A stretch of 64,000 nt of DNA from MWEH01 sp035409945 (GCA_035409945.1 DAONQC010000001.1:1-64000); one strand, 5' to 3'; counted from the stretch's first letter, positions 45,607 through 56,305 are shown. A program made the numbers and translations. Notes: generated from the sequence alone by a model not told the origin.

Positions 45607-46737
45607 ATGATATATTTTGATAATGCCGCTACAACAAAATGCTCAAGTGAAGCACTGGATATATATAATGAATATGCAAGAGATTATTTTTATAATCCAT
45701 CAACTTTATATGCTCAAGGTGTTAAAGTTAAAAGAGAAATTAATCAAGCTCGTACCGATATTTTAAATATAATTAATGCTAGTTCATCAGATAATTTAAT
45801 ATTTACGTCCAGTGGAACTGAAAGTAATGTGACTGCATTGCTCGGGACGAAGAAAAAACCCGGAACTAGAATAATAATATCAGCATCAGAACATAATTCG
45901 GTATATCAAACGTCAATGGAACTAAAACGCAGAGGTTTTGAAGTTGTATTTGTACCTGTTGATTCTAGAGGCTTAGTTAACGTTGATGCTTTTTCTACAT
46001 TGTTATCTAAAAATGTATCGTTAGTTTCAATTATGCATGTAAATAATGAAACGGGGGGGATAAATAATATTAAAAAACTCGCAGAAATGGCAAAAAAAGC
46101 TTCGAGAGATATCCTTTTTCATTCTGATGGGGTACAGGCTCTTGGCAAAATAAAAATAGATATAACGGATTTAGGTGTTGATTTTTATTCTTGTTCTGCG
46201 CATAAAATAGAAGGCCCAAAAGGTTGCGGGGCGCTTTTTATAAAAAACAATCAATATATTGCTCCTTTAATTTGGGGAGGCGGACAAGAGTTTAATATTC
46301 GTTCTTCTACTGAAAACGTACCAGCAATAATGTCTTTTAGTTATGCGTTAAGAAATAGTTACAAATCGCTGGATGAAAATTTAAAAAAAGTAAATTTGTT
46401 ATTTAACATATTATATGATTACTTTTCTACGTACAAAGATGTTAAGATTTTATCACCTCATAACGGTTCTCCATATATCCTTACAGTTTCGTTAGCAGGT
46501 ATTAGAGGAGAAGTTATGCAGCATGCGCTAGAAACAGAAGATATTTTAATAGGTACAGGAAGTGCATGCGTTTCCAACAAAAAGAATAAACGTATCCCGG
46601 AAGCATTAAATTTAGAGACTCCCTTTGCAAATGGTCTCATTAGGATTAGCTTTAATCACAACAATACCACAGAAGAAGCGTCACGATTTATTACATCCTT
46701 TGAAAAGATATATAAAAAATTATCAAACCATAATTAG
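45607..46737 (+). CDS. Cysteine desulfurase (IscS/NifS-like)
   Basis: PLP enzyme giving persulfide sulfur. The PLP Lys is Lys200 in SAHKIEGPKG and the active Cys is Cys321 in GSACVS. Other landmarks are YFDNAATT at the start and TSSGTESNV. 376 aa. Placed 9 bp before thiI, as for NifZ-type desulfurases dedicated to 4-thiouridine synthesis, so that role is likely. Confidence 0.93.
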   Translation: MIYFDNAATTKCSSEALDIYNEYARDYFYNPSTLYAQGVKVKREINQARTDILNIINASSSDNLIFTSSGTESNVTALLGTKKKPGTRIIISASEHNSVYQTSMELKRRGFEVVFVPVDSRGLVNVDAFSTLLSKNVSLVSIMHVNNETGGINNIKKLAEMAKKASRDILFHSDGVQALGKIKIDITDLGVDFYSCSAHKIEGPKGCGALFIKNNQYIAPLIWGGGQEFNIRSSTENVPAIMSFSYALRNSYKSLDENLKKVNLLFNILYDYFSTYKDVKILSPHNGSPYILTVSLAGIRGEVMQHALETEDILIGTGSACVSNKKNKRIPEALNLETPFANGLIRISFNHNNTTEEASRFITSFEKIYKKLSNHN

Positions 46738-46746
46738 GAGTTTATA

Positions 46747-47925
46747 ATGAATATTGAGCAATATGAATATAATTGTATACTAATTAGACAAGGAGAAATA
46801 TTTCTAAAGGGCAAAAATCGAAATAAATTCGAATCATTACTTATAAAGAATATTAAACAAAAATTAAAAGCTTTTAAATGTACTTTTACATCATCACAGA
46901 ATCGAATTTATGTAGAAGATTTTAATAAAGAAGATTTACACAAAATTATTGTTACGTTATCTAAAACTTTTGGAATTGTTAGTTTAAGCAAGGCAATAAA
47001 AGTTTCAACAGATATTGATAAAATTATAGATATAGCTAGACAGATTGTTATACCATTAAAAGGAACCTTTAGAGTTACCGTTAAGAGGGCAGATAAAAAG
47101 GTTAATAAAACATCGACAGAGATTGCTGCATATGTTGGTGGAAAAATATTAGAACATAACGCGAATCTTAAAGTTGACTTACATAATTACGACCATAATG
47201 TAAGTATTGACATAAGAGAAAATGGTTTCACTTATATATTTACGACTATAATACCTGGTGTAAGTGGCTTGCCAGTAGGTTGTAGCGGTAGTGGAATTCT
47301 TTTACTTTCAGGTGGGATAGATAGTCCAGTTGCTGGATATTATATGAGTAAAAGAGGTCTTAAATTATCAGGTATCCATTTTTATTCTTTTCCTTATACT
47401 AGTGAGTCTGCTCTTCAAAAGGTTAGAGATTTATCTAAAATTTTATCGGAATATAATAATGGTTTTGAGTTATACATCGTTCCTTTTACCGACATCCAGA
47501 TAGCAATTAGAGATGCTTGCCCCTCTGAGTTTACAATTACAATTATGAGACGATTTATGATGAGGATAGCCCAAATAATTGCTAAAACTAATAATGCGAA
47601 TACGATAGTAACAGGTGAGAGTTTAGGACAAGTAGCGAGCCAAACAATTAAAGGAATGGTTTCAACAGATCAAGTTTTAGATGAAGATATTTTGGTATTA
47701 AGGCCACTAATTGGTTTTGATAAGGAGGAAACCATCGATATCTCAAAGTCTATTGGTTCTTTTGATATTAGTATTTTACCTTATGATGATTGTTGTACAC
47801 TGTTTGTCCCCAAAAGTCCATCGATAAATCCTAACCTTAAATCTGTCATAGAAAGGGAGTCGGTTTTAGATATTGAATATTTAGTTAATAAGGCAATATC
47901 TGATACAGTTATTGAACATTTTTAA
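46747..47925 (+). CDS. thiI: tRNA 4-thiouridine synthase ThiI
   Basis: Adds sulfur to U8 of tRNA. A ferredoxin-like and THUMP region (about 1-165), then the PP-loop LLSGGIDSPVAGY (near 185-197) that adenylates uridine. No C-terminal rhodanese domain is present, the usual state in Firmicutes; sulfur must come from the adjacent desulfurase. 392 aa. AGGAG precedes the ATG. Confidence 0.94.
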   Translation: MNIEQYEYNCILIRQGEIFLKGKNRNKFESLLIKNIKQKLKAFKCTFTSSQNRIYVEDFNKEDLHKIIVTLSKTFGIVSLSKAIKVSTDIDKIIDIARQIVIPLKGTFRVTVKRADKKVNKTSTEIAAYVGGKILEHNANLKVDLHNYDHNVSIDIRENGFTYIFTTIIPGVSGLPVGCSGSGILLLSGGIDSPVAGYYMSKRGLKLSGIHFYSFPYTSESALQKVRDLSKILSEYNNGFELYIVPFTDIQIAIRDACPSEFTITIMRRFMMRIAQIIAKTNNANTIVTGESLGQVASQTIKGMVSTDQVLDEDILVLRPLIGFDKEETIDISKSIGSFDISILPYDDCCTLFVPKSPSINPNLKSVIERESVLDIEYLVNKAISDTVIEHF

Positions 47926-47942
47926 GCATGATTCGTTAATTG

Positions 47943-47971
47943 TTGCTAACCCTTGAACGATTTAGTATAAT
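47943..47971 (+). promoter_or_regulatory. miaB promoter directing a leaderless mRNA
   Basis: TTGCTA (47943-47948), 17 bp, TATAAT (47966-47971). The -10 ends 6 bp before the miaB ATG (47978), so transcription should start on the A of the start codon. No Shine-Dalgarno site is present. Confidence 0.7.
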
Positions 47972-47977
47972 TTTCAT

Positions 47978-49330
47978 ATGTGTAATTTGCCATATTTTTA
48001 TATTGAAACATTTGGTTGTCAAATGAATATTTATGATTCTGAAAAGATAGCTGGAATTCTTTCAACACTTGGATATTTACCGACAAATATTGTTTCTCAA
48101 GCTAGTATAATAATTCTTAATACATGTTGTATTCGCAACACGGCCGAAAATAGAATTTTAGGTCGTATTGGTGAACTTAAAATACTAAAGAAGCAAAATA
48201 AAGACATGTTAATCATATTAGTAGGGTGTATGATACAACAGGAGGGTATGGCGACAAAACTTTTAAAAAGTTATCCATTTATTGATATTTTATTGGGAAC
48301 CAAAAACTTTAATAAATTATCTGATATAATTAAAAACACTCTTGAAAATAAAAAACTTAAAAAAAATAGTGAAAAATCATTTGTAGAAGCGTTTGTAACA
48401 GGGGATGATTATATGCAACAGGTATCAGTGCCTGCTTATAGAAGCTCTTTTCCAAATGCGTGGGTTAACATTATAAGTGGCTGTAATAATTTTTGTTCAT
48501 ATTGTATTGTCCCCTATGTACGCGGAAGAGAAAAAAGTATACATCCAGATATAATATACAAAGAAGTTATAGATTTACTTGAAAAGGGATATAAAGAAAT
48601 AACTCTTTTAGGTCAAAACGTGAATAGTTATGGCAACGATAGCAAAGAGGGTTGGAATTTTAATGATTTGCTTAAAAGACTTGCAACAATTAACAAAAAA
48701 TTTAGATTGAGATTTATGACATCTAATCCCAAAGATCTTACTCCTGAAATTATTTCCACTATTGGGAAATATGACAATATATCTAAACATATTCACCTTC
48801 CTATACAGTCTGGCTCAAACAGGATATTGCAATTGATGAATCGTAAATATACATATGAAGATTATTATGAGTTAACGAAATTAATTAAACAGATTCCAGA
48901 CATAGCAATAACTACAGATATTATGGTTGGATTCCCTACTGAAACAGAAGAGGACTTTTTGGACACACTTCGTGCAGTAGAAGAAATTAATTTTCACAAT
49001 GCGTTTATGTTTGTTTACTCCCCAAGAAGTGGAACAAAAGCAGCACTAATGCCTCAAATTACATATAAGGTTAAAAAGGATAGAATAACTCGATTAATCG
49101 AAAAACAAAATAATATTTCTCAAGAAATCAGCCAAAAATATATAGGTAAAATATATGAGATATTAATTGAAGATACCGCCAAGGGTTTGCATAAAGTATG
49201 TGGACGCACAGATAATGGGAGACTAGTTAGTTTGCCTGGAGACAGCGACTTAATTGGTAAGTTTGTTGATGTAAAAATTACAGCCAATAAAGGCTCATCG
49301 CTAATGGGAGAAATTATTCATGTCAAATAA
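47978..49330 (+). CDS. miaB: tRNA 2-methylthio-N6-isopentenyladenosine37 methylthiotransferase MiaB
   Basis: Radical SAM enzyme with two 4Fe-4S clusters. The auxiliary cluster ligands are Cys14, Cys50 and Cys84; the radical SAM triad is Cys169, Cys173, Cys176 (CNNFCSYC). A C-terminal TRAM domain follows. 450 aa. It works after MiaA, whose gene lies downstream in the same cluster. Overlaps mutS by 11 bp. Confidence 0.95.
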   Translation: MCNLPYFYIETFGCQMNIYDSEKIAGILSTLGYLPTNIVSQASIIILNTCCIRNTAENRILGRIGELKILKKQNKDMLIILVGCMIQQEGMATKLLKSYPFIDILLGTKNFNKLSDIIKNTLENKKLKKNSEKSFVEAFVTGDDYMQQVSVPAYRSSFPNAWVNIISGCNNFCSYCIVPYVRGREKSIHPDIIYKEVIDLLEKGYKEITLLGQNVNSYGNDSKEGWNFNDLLKRLATINKKFRLRFMTSNPKDLTPEIISTIGKYDNISKHIHLPIQSGSNRILQLMNRKYTYEDYYELTKLIKQIPDIAITTDIMVGFPTETEEDFLDTLRAVEEINFHNAFMFVYSPRSGTKAALMPQITYKVKKDRITRLIEKQNNISQEISQKYIGKIYEILIEDTAKGLHKVCGRTDNGRLVSLPGDSDLIGKFVDVKITANKGSSLMGEIIHVK

Positions 49331-51950
49331 AGCACCAGAGTTATCCGAAATGATGAAACACTATTTCTATATAAAAGAACAGTATAATGACTGTATCATT
49401 TTTTATAGACTTGGGGATTTTTATGAAATGTTTTTTGATGACGCACTCGTTGCAAGCAAGGTTCTTAATATAACGCTTACTGGACGAGATTGTGGATTAT
49501 CAGAACGTGCACCTATGTGTGGCGTACCTTATCATGCAGCGGACACATACATTGCAAAACTAGTGCAAGAGGGATATAAGGTTGCTATCTGTGAACAACT
49601 GTCTACTCCTGCCGATCAAAAAGGCATGGTGAAAAGAGATGTAGTTAGAGTTATAACGCCTGGTACAATAACGGATGATAATTCATTAGATTCTGACTCC
49701 AACAACTATTTACTTTCAGTATATAAAGCGGGTGAGCAGGCAGGTTTTGCGTGGACTGATATATCAACTGGCGTGCTGAAAGTTAGTCAACAAAAATTCG
49801 GCAATGTAAATCAAATTATAGATCAAATTTTATCAATAGGTCCATCAGAAATCATTTCTAATAAGGAAGCATATACTACAATCGTTTCGGCTGACTATGT
49901 TTCAACTGAAGCAATAGTAAAACCAGAACATTTTTATGAATTATCTTTCGAATATGGTAATGCAACTGATTCAATTCTGAAATTTTACAAAATACAATCA
50001 ATACAAGCACTTGGGATAGAAACTACACCTTTTGCAGTTTGTGCACTAGGTGCGTTATTGAGATATGTTGAACTAACTCAAAAACAAATGTTAGAACATG
50101 TAAAAATGCCACAGGTTATTATGGATAATAATAGAATGTTCTTAGATTTTACAACAAAAAGAAATTTAGAATTAGTACAGACATTAATTGATAATCACAA
50201 ACAAGGTAGCTTATTAGGTGTTCTGGATAAAACGTCTACAAGTATGGGTGCTAGAGAATTGAGAACAACCATTTTAGAACCGACACGGGATTATGTTGCG
50301 ATTAATAATAGATTAGATGTTGTAGAAGAATTGATTGAAAATACAAATAGACGTTTAGATGTTAAAACTGCTTTATCCGAAATACGAGATATTGAAAGGT
50401 TGTGTAATAAAATATCTTATAATAGCATAAATCCCCGAGAAGTTATTAGTATAATGATTTCGCTAAAGAAAATATTAGAAATCAAAAATTTATTAAAAAC
50501 AAGCAAAAGCAAATTGCTTAAATCGATACATAATGAACTCGACGGTTTGCCAAAACTTATCAGTATCATTGAAGATTCTATAACAGAAAATCCGCCAACA
50601 ACACTTAAAGAGGGCATGGTAATAAAAGAAGGGTTTGATAAGGAACTTGATAAGTTAAGAAATGCTCAGAAAAATGCAAATAACTGGTTGTTAGAATATG
50701 AGCAACAACAGAAGGAAACAACTAATTTAAAAACATTAAAGGTGGGCTATAATAAAGTCTTTGGTTACTATATTGAAGTAAGCAATTCATATCTTGATAA
50801 GGTTCCAGATCACTATATAAGAAAACAAACTTTAAAAAGTGGCGAGCGGTTCATAACTGAAGAACTTAAGAATATGGAAGAATTGATATTAAATTCAGTA
50901 GAGAGATCGATTGAGTTAGAAACGAAAATATTTGATAGTATTAAATACGAACTAAGATTAAATATGAAAGTTATTCAACAAAATGCAACATTAATTTCTC
51001 AATTGGATGTATTGATATCATTTGCTGAGGTTTCTGTTCAAAATAATTATGTTAGACCGCTAATTAATTTCAAAAACAACGATATTGTTATTAAGAATGG
51101 CAGGCATCCCGTCGTTGAATCGCAAAAGAAAAGCAGAGCCTTCATACCTAATGATATAACATTAAATGATGATGCTAAAACATTAATAATTACAGGGCCA
51201 AACATGGGTGGTAAATCCACATATATGAGGCAGGTAGCATTAATTGTGCTAATGTGTCACATGGGCTGTTTTGTGCCAGCAGAGTATGCTTTAATAAGGC
51301 CTGTCGATAGGGTCTTTACAAGGATTGGTGCTAGCGATAATCTTGCTGCAGGTCAATCTACATTTATGGTTGAGATGACCGAAGTAGCTAATATTATTAA
51401 TAATTCTACATCAAATAGCCTAATTTTATTTGATGAAATAGGTAGGGGTACCTCTACATTAGATGGACTAGCAATTGCCTGGGCTATTGTTGAATTTGTG
51501 TCGTTAAAAATTAACGCATACACATTATTTGCAACACACTATCACGAGTTATCGGAATTAGAATACATAATCCCCACTATTAAAAATTATCACTTATTGA
51601 TAAAGTACACTGGTGGTGAAATGGTTTTCTTATACAAAATTACAAGAGGGAGTACAAATAAAAGTTTTGGAGTAGAAGTGGCATCAATGGCAGGGGTCAA
51701 TGATATAGTTATAACGAGAGCAAAAAAAATTATGGAACTACTCGAAAAGACTCATAAAATATATGATATTAAAGAAATAGTAACTTCAGAACCCGGTAAA
51801 GATGCAGTACCATTAAATCAAATAGGTTTTTTCGAGGAAGACACAAAGACTAAAGAAATACTTAATATAGTAGATGCTGTGGACATAAATAATTGTACGC
51901 CATTTGAAGCTCTGACAATTTTATCAAATTTAAAAAACCTTCGAAAATAG
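49320..51950 (+). CDS. mutS: DNA mismatch repair protein MutS
   Basis: Mismatch sensor. The mismatch-binding Phe-x-Glu motif reads FYEMF near residue 37 (GDFYEMFFDDA). Walker A GPNMGGKST is at about 626-634, followed by STFMVEMTEVANI, Walker B LILFDEIGRGTST and FATHYHEL. 876 aa, including a C-terminal tail. Overlaps miaB, so translation is coupled. Confidence 0.97.
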   Translation: MSNKAPELSEMMKHYFYIKEQYNDCIIFYRLGDFYEMFFDDALVASKVLNITLTGRDCGLSERAPMCGVPYHAADTYIAKLVQEGYKVAICEQLSTPADQKGMVKRDVVRVITPGTITDDNSLDSDSNNYLLSVYKAGEQAGFAWTDISTGVLKVSQQKFGNVNQIIDQILSIGPSEIISNKEAYTTIVSADYVSTEAIVKPEHFYELSFEYGNATDSILKFYKIQSIQALGIETTPFAVCALGALLRYVELTQKQMLEHVKMPQVIMDNNRMFLDFTTKRNLELVQTLIDNHKQGSLLGVLDKTSTSMGARELRTTILEPTRDYVAINNRLDVVEELIENTNRRLDVKTALSEIRDIERLCNKISYNSINPREVISIMISLKKILEIKNLLKTSKSKLLKSIHNELDGLPKLISIIEDSITENPPTTLKEGMVIKEGFDKELDKLRNAQKNANNWLLEYEQQQKETTNLKTLKVGYNKVFGYYIEVSNSYLDKVPDHYIRKQTLKSGERFITEELKNMEELILNSVERSIELETKIFDSIKYELRLNMKVIQQNATLISQLDVLISFAEVSVQNNYVRPLINFKNNDIVIKNGRHPVVESQKKSRAFIPNDITLNDDAKTLIITGPNMGGKSTYMRQVALIVLMCHMGCFVPAEYALIRPVDRVFTRIGASDNLAAGQSTFMVEMTEVANIINNSTSNSLILFDEIGRGTSTLDGLAIAWAIVEFVSLKINAYTLFATHYHELSELEYIIPTIKNYHLLIKYTGGEMVFLYKITRGSTNKSFGVEVASMAGVNDIVITRAKKIMELLEKTHKIYDIKEIVTSEPGKDAVPLNQIGFFEEDTKTKEILNIVDAVDINNCTPFEALTILSNLKNLRK

Positions 51951-51969
51951 TGTAAATAGTGAGGATTAA

Positions 51970-53892
51970 ATGATTATCAATGTGTTAGATAGTTCGATTT
52001 ATAATCGTATTGCTGCAGGAGAAGTAATAGAGAGACCTTCTTCAGTAGTTAAAGAATTAATTGACAATAGTATAGATGCTGGCGCGACAGAAATTAAGGT
52101 TTTTATCGAACAGGGCGGCATCAAATGTATAGAAGTTTCTGATAATGGCTCAGGCATACCAAAGACTGAACTTTATAAAACGATTTTACCTCATGCAACA
52201 AGCAAAATATCCAGCGCGGAAGATCTTTTTTCTATATCTACCTTAGGTTTTAGAGGTGAGGCCTTAGCTTCGATTGCAGCGGTAAGCGAATTTGAAATTA
52301 AGACAAAATATCACGCAGAAACTAACGGAGCGAGACTGTATTCACAAGGCAGCGAGTACGTAGTTGCTGATACGGCGTGGACAAACGGAACTATCGTTAT
52401 AGTTAAAAACTTATTTTATAATATGCCTGCTAGATTTAAGTTTTTAAGTTCGCGCGTAAGCGAAGAAAATAATATTAAAAAAGTTGTTAGTCAATTTATT
52501 TTATCGCATCCTAACATAGCATTTTCTCTGTATTGCAATGACAGGTTAATATTTGCTAGTGAGGGCTTGGGTCTAGAAGAAGCCTTACAGGTTGTTTTTG
52601 GAAGAGAGATTGCTACTGGTTTAATACCACTAAATGATAAACGCTTAAGTAGTAACAGTTATAAGATACAAGGCTATATTTCTCCACCTAACTTATACAA
52701 AAACAATAGGTCGTATCAATATATAATTGTTAATGGGAGAGTAGTGGTAGATAGTAATATATCTGCAACTGTACAAAATGCATATTCTGATAGGCTAATG
52801 AAACACGCATTTCCTATATTTGTTTTAGATATTGCAATTCCTTTCGATGAAGTTGATGTAAATGTTCATCCCACCAAGCGTGAAATCAGGTTAGCTTTTT
52901 CAAAAAAGCTATTTGGTTCAATTTACCGTTCAATACAAGAAACACTCCTAGATTTTGAACTTTCTAAACAGGCTGAATTTTTTCAAGTTAATACTCTGTT
53001 AATGGAAAACAAAAAAGACAATAATGGTGAAACAAATAATGATGCCTCTGTTAATCCAGATAAACAAAATAAAAATGATGCTCAAATAAATAAAAATAAT
53101 TATGCGTGTCAAGTGCTCTTTGATGGCGATTCTCAAAAAAACTTGATAGATGATAGTGGTGCATTAGTTGATGACTACATTCCATCGCTAGCGAACATAA
53201 AAAAACAATCAGCTATCATCGAGCAGAGGGCTAGCATTGTTTCTAAAGAAATAAATGATGATAATTCTAATAATACATTAGCTAAATCATTATTTAATCA
53301 GGAAAAAAACATATCATATCGAATTGTAGGTCAGATATTTAATACTTACTTGATTATAGAAGCTTATGATAAGGTATTATATATTGATCAACATGCTGCG
53401 CATGAAAGGATTTTATTTGATAAATACAATGAAGCAATACAAAGAAAAGTTGTCGCTTCTCAGCAGATGCTTATTCCTTTTTTATATGAATGCACTATCG
53501 CTGAGCATGACGTTTTAATGAAGGCTAAGGAGACTTTGATGCAATTGGGTTTTGAAATAGAGAGTCTTGGAGTTAATACTATTAGAGTTTCTGCGATTCC
53601 ATTAGTATTGGCGGAAAAGATCAACTTGAAAAAGGTGTTTGATGACATTATAAGTTTATCCATGTCAGGAATTGATGCATTATCATTAAAGAGCCTTATT
53701 AAAGACAGTATCGCATCGATTGCCTGTAAGGCCGCAATTAAAGGGAATTTGAGTTTATCAAGTGAGAGTATTAAATATATAATAGAATATTTTTTTTCTG
53801 AAGGGATGCCCCTACAATGTCCACATGGTAGACCCACAATTATAGCTTATGATAAAACTGGCTTTGAAAAGGAATTCAAAAGAAGAGTATGA
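51970..53892 (+). CDS. mutL: DNA mismatch repair protein MutL
   Basis: GHKL ATPase and nicking endonuclease. N-terminal IAAGEVIERPSSVVKELIDNSIDAGA is split into IAAGEV and NSIDAGA motifs, with SDNGSGIP and TLGFRGEAL. The C-terminal endonuclease site is retained: DQHAAHE followed by Asp where the DQHAx2Ex4E motif has a final Glu, and CPHGRP near the end. This fits a methylation-independent mismatch repair system. 640 aa. Overlaps miaA by 4 bp. Confidence 0.95.
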   Translation: MIINVLDSSIYNRIAAGEVIERPSSVVKELIDNSIDAGATEIKVFIEQGGIKCIEVSDNGSGIPKTELYKTILPHATSKISSAEDLFSISTLGFRGEALASIAAVSEFEIKTKYHAETNGARLYSQGSEYVVADTAWTNGTIVIVKNLFYNMPARFKFLSSRVSEENNIKKVVSQFILSHPNIAFSLYCNDRLIFASEGLGLEEALQVVFGREIATGLIPLNDKRLSSNSYKIQGYISPPNLYKNNRSYQYIIVNGRVVVDSNISATVQNAYSDRLMKHAFPIFVLDIAIPFDEVDVNVHPTKREIRLAFSKKLFGSIYRSIQETLLDFELSKQAEFFQVNTLLMENKKDNNGETNNDASVNPDKQNKNDAQINKNNYACQVLFDGDSQKNLIDDSGALVDDYIPSLANIKKQSAIIEQRASIVSKEINDDNSNNTLAKSLFNQEKNISYRIVGQIFNTYLIIEAYDKVLYIDQHAAHERILFDKYNEAIQRKVVASQQMLIPFLYECTIAEHDVLMKAKETLMQLGFEIESLGVNTIRVSAIPLVLAEKINLKKVFDDIISLSMSGIDALSLKSLIKDSIASIACKAAIKGNLSLSSESIKYIIEYFFSEGMPLQCPHGRPTIIAYDKTGFEKEFKRRV

Positions 53893-54839
53893 TTAATAAC
53901 GTCCCATTAAATAATAAGTTAATTATAATTTGCGGTTCAACTGCTTCAGGGAAAACATATATTGCAGAGAAATTTGCATTGGAATATGGCATGGAAATTA
54001 TTTCTGCCGATTCTATGCAAATTTATAAAGATATGGATATAGGTACTGCAAAAGCAAAAAATTTAAAAGTCAAACAACATATGATTGACATAGTAAAACC
54101 TAACGATGAATATAATGTATTTATGTATCAAAAGGATGTTAAGTCAATTATTAATAATACTAAAAACGCTTCCGAACAGTATGTAGTATGTGGCGGAACT
54201 GGATTATATATAGATTCACTTTATTATAAAATGAATTTTGGACATGGTATTGAAAAAGAAAATATGGAGTTAAAAAATAAACTTGATGACATTCTAGAAA
54301 AACATGGTAAACAATACATTTATAATTTACTAATGATGTCAGATCCAGAGGCTGCGAAACAATTACATCCAAATAATTCTAGACGGGTTTTAAGAGCGTT
54401 ATATTTAGTAACTTTATATGAACAACCTTTATCTCGAATACAAACTAGAAAAATTAATGACGGAATTAAACTTGTTATATTACACACCAATCGTGAATGT
54501 CTTAGGCAACGTGTAGAAAATAGGGTTGAAGAAATGGTAAAAATGGGGCTCGTAGATGAAGTTAAAATGTTAATTGAGAAATATAATTTAACATTTCAAA
54601 ACCAATCGTTCCAAGGCATAGGCTATAAAGAATGGGAATCCTATTTGCTAGGAAATGCCGATATGGAATCTACTAAAAAGTTAATAATAACTAATACTAT
54701 GCAATACGCAAAACGTCAAACCACTTGGTTTAACAATAGATATAAAAATAACTTAATTAAAATTGATACCACATCACTATATGATGATGAAAGCGAAATA
54801 TTAAAGCAAATTAGTAATTTTGTTTTAAATACAATATAG
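53889..54839 (+). CDS. miaA: tRNA dimethylallyltransferase MiaA
   Basis: Transfers dimethylallyl to A37 of tRNA. Walker-type P-loop GSTASGKT at residues 16-23, DSMQIYKDMDIGTAK, VCGGTGLYIDSL and the C-terminal QGIGYKEW are typical. 316 aa. hfq, which often follows in Firmicutes, is absent; the next gene is the PLP enzyme that normally comes after it. Confidence 0.95.
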   Translation: MINNVPLNNKLIIICGSTASGKTYIAEKFALEYGMEIISADSMQIYKDMDIGTAKAKNLKVKQHMIDIVKPNDEYNVFMYQKDVKSIINNTKNASEQYVVCGGTGLYIDSLYYKMNFGHGIEKENMELKNKLDDILEKHGKQYIYNLLMMSDPEAAKQLHPNNSRRVLRALYLVTLYEQPLSRIQTRKINDGIKLVILHTNRECLRQRVENRVEEMVKMGLVDEVKMLIEKYNLTFQNQSFQGIGYKEWESYLLGNADMESTKKLIITNTMQYAKRQTTWFNNRYKNNLIKIDTTSLYDDESEILKQISNFVLNTI

Positions 54840-54888
54840 TTAGGCAAGCAAGTGGTGTAAGTTTTGAATTTATAAGGAAATAATAATT

Positions 54889-56118
54889 ATGCAAAACCCA
54901 AATATAAATGACTTAGTATTAAATGTTGAAAATGAATGTGTAGATTTGTTTAAACAAATTTCTAAAATTTCTTTCCAAAACCAAGTTAAAATTTTAAATG
55001 CATTTCGTAAAAATCGTGTTTCTACTAGACATTTTATACCTTCTACGGGCTATGGTTATGGAGATGATTCTAGAGATACGCTATATAAATTGTATGCTGA
55101 TGTTTTTGGCGCAGAAGATGCTATCGTTTCGCCTCTCATAACATCTGGAACCCATATGCTTTCTATAGTATTTTTCGGGTCGTTGTTACCAGGAGACCGC
55201 ATTCTTTGTATCACCGGAACACCATATGATACGCTACATAAGGTAATAAAAGGAAAGAATACAGGTTCCTTAGAAGATTTTGGTATTACATATTCGGAAA
55301 TACCATTACTTTCTAATGGAAAGTTTGATTTTACGAATATAAAGAACAAGTTAGGGCGCTTATCACCCAAAATGGTATTTATTACAAGGTCAAAAGGTTA
55401 TTCATGGCGCCAAGCTCTTTCTATTAGCGAAATTGCAGAAGCTTGTGAATATATAAAAAAGATTTCACCTAATACTATTATTTTTGTTGATAACTGTTAT
55501 GGTGAATTTGTGGATTGTAAAGAGCCTACGGAGGTAGGCGCAGATTTAATAGCAGGGTCCTTAATAAAGAATCCTGGTGGAGGAATAGCAACAACTGGAG
55601 GATATGTTGCTGGGAAATCGGTTCTTATAGACAGAATCGCTTCGAGGTTTACATCTCCAGCACTAAAGACCGAATTAGGTTCATATAATGCATCGTACTT
55701 GCCATTTTATCAAGGATTATTTCTAGCTCCAAGTGTGGTCGCAAATGCATTGAAAGGCTCTGTACTTTTTGGACATTGTTTTGCAAAACTGGGCTATGAT
55801 GTAAATCCAGAAATAAATTCTCTCCCAACAGATATAATTAGAGCAATAAAATTCGATTCAAAAGAAGAACTTATAACATTTATTCAAAAAATACAATATT
55901 CCTCGCCGGTAGATAGTTTTGTAACACCGATTCCAGGAGCAATGCCTGGATATCACAATAAAGTAATAATGGCCGCTGGAACGTTTGTACAAGGTTCATC
56001 AATTGAATTAAGCGCAGATTCACCAATAAAAGAACCATATATCGCATACCTACAAGGAGGATTAACTTACGAGCATTGTAGGCTTGCTGTTATTGAAACA
56101 TTGAAATCATTATTATAA
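54889..56118 (+). CDS. Methionine gamma-lyase family protein (YnbB/aluminium-resistance type)
   Basis: PLP-dependent enzyme of the family annotated as aluminium resistance protein. RHFIPSTGYGYGDDSRDTL, the SGTHMLSIVFFGSLLPGD block and the probable PLP Lys in GSLIKNPGGGIATTGGY support the call. 409 aa. The miaA-ynbB neighbourhood is conserved. Whether it truly cleaves methionine is unproven. Confidence 0.9.
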   Translation: MQNPNINDLVLNVENECVDLFKQISKISFQNQVKILNAFRKNRVSTRHFIPSTGYGYGDDSRDTLYKLYADVFGAEDAIVSPLITSGTHMLSIVFFGSLLPGDRILCITGTPYDTLHKVIKGKNTGSLEDFGITYSEIPLLSNGKFDFTNIKNKLGRLSPKMVFITRSKGYSWRQALSISEIAEACEYIKKISPNTIIFVDNCYGEFVDCKEPTEVGADLIAGSLIKNPGGGIATTGGYVAGKSVLIDRIASRFTSPALKTELGSYNASYLPFYQGLFLAPSVVANALKGSVLFGHCFAKLGYDVNPEINSLPTDIIRAIKFDSKEELITFIQKIQYSSPVDSFVTPIPGAMPGYHNKVIMAAGTFVQGSSIELSADSPIKEPYIAYLQGGLTYEHCRLAVIETLKSLL

Positions 56119-56305
56119 AATCTCTAAATCAAAATATTAAACACAGATTTTTTAATAATTCCATCTGTAATATATTTTATTTTTAAGCCATTTTTTTAGA
56201 ATTTTGTAAAAAATATAAAAATACTTGGATTGCAAACAATTTTTAATTATTTGCGTATTTTGTCATTTTTTGACTAAAAATAACCATTATTCATCGCCCC
56301 CTATT
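56119..56305. other. AT-rich spacer with two small hairpins
   Basis: No gene. ACAGAT (56143-56148)/ATCTGT (56163-56168) followed by an AT tract may terminate the upstream gene. GCAAACAATT (56232-56241)/AATTATTTGC (56245-56254) forms a hairpin with one mismatch. With the next two entries it fills a 360-bp gap. Confidence 0.4.
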
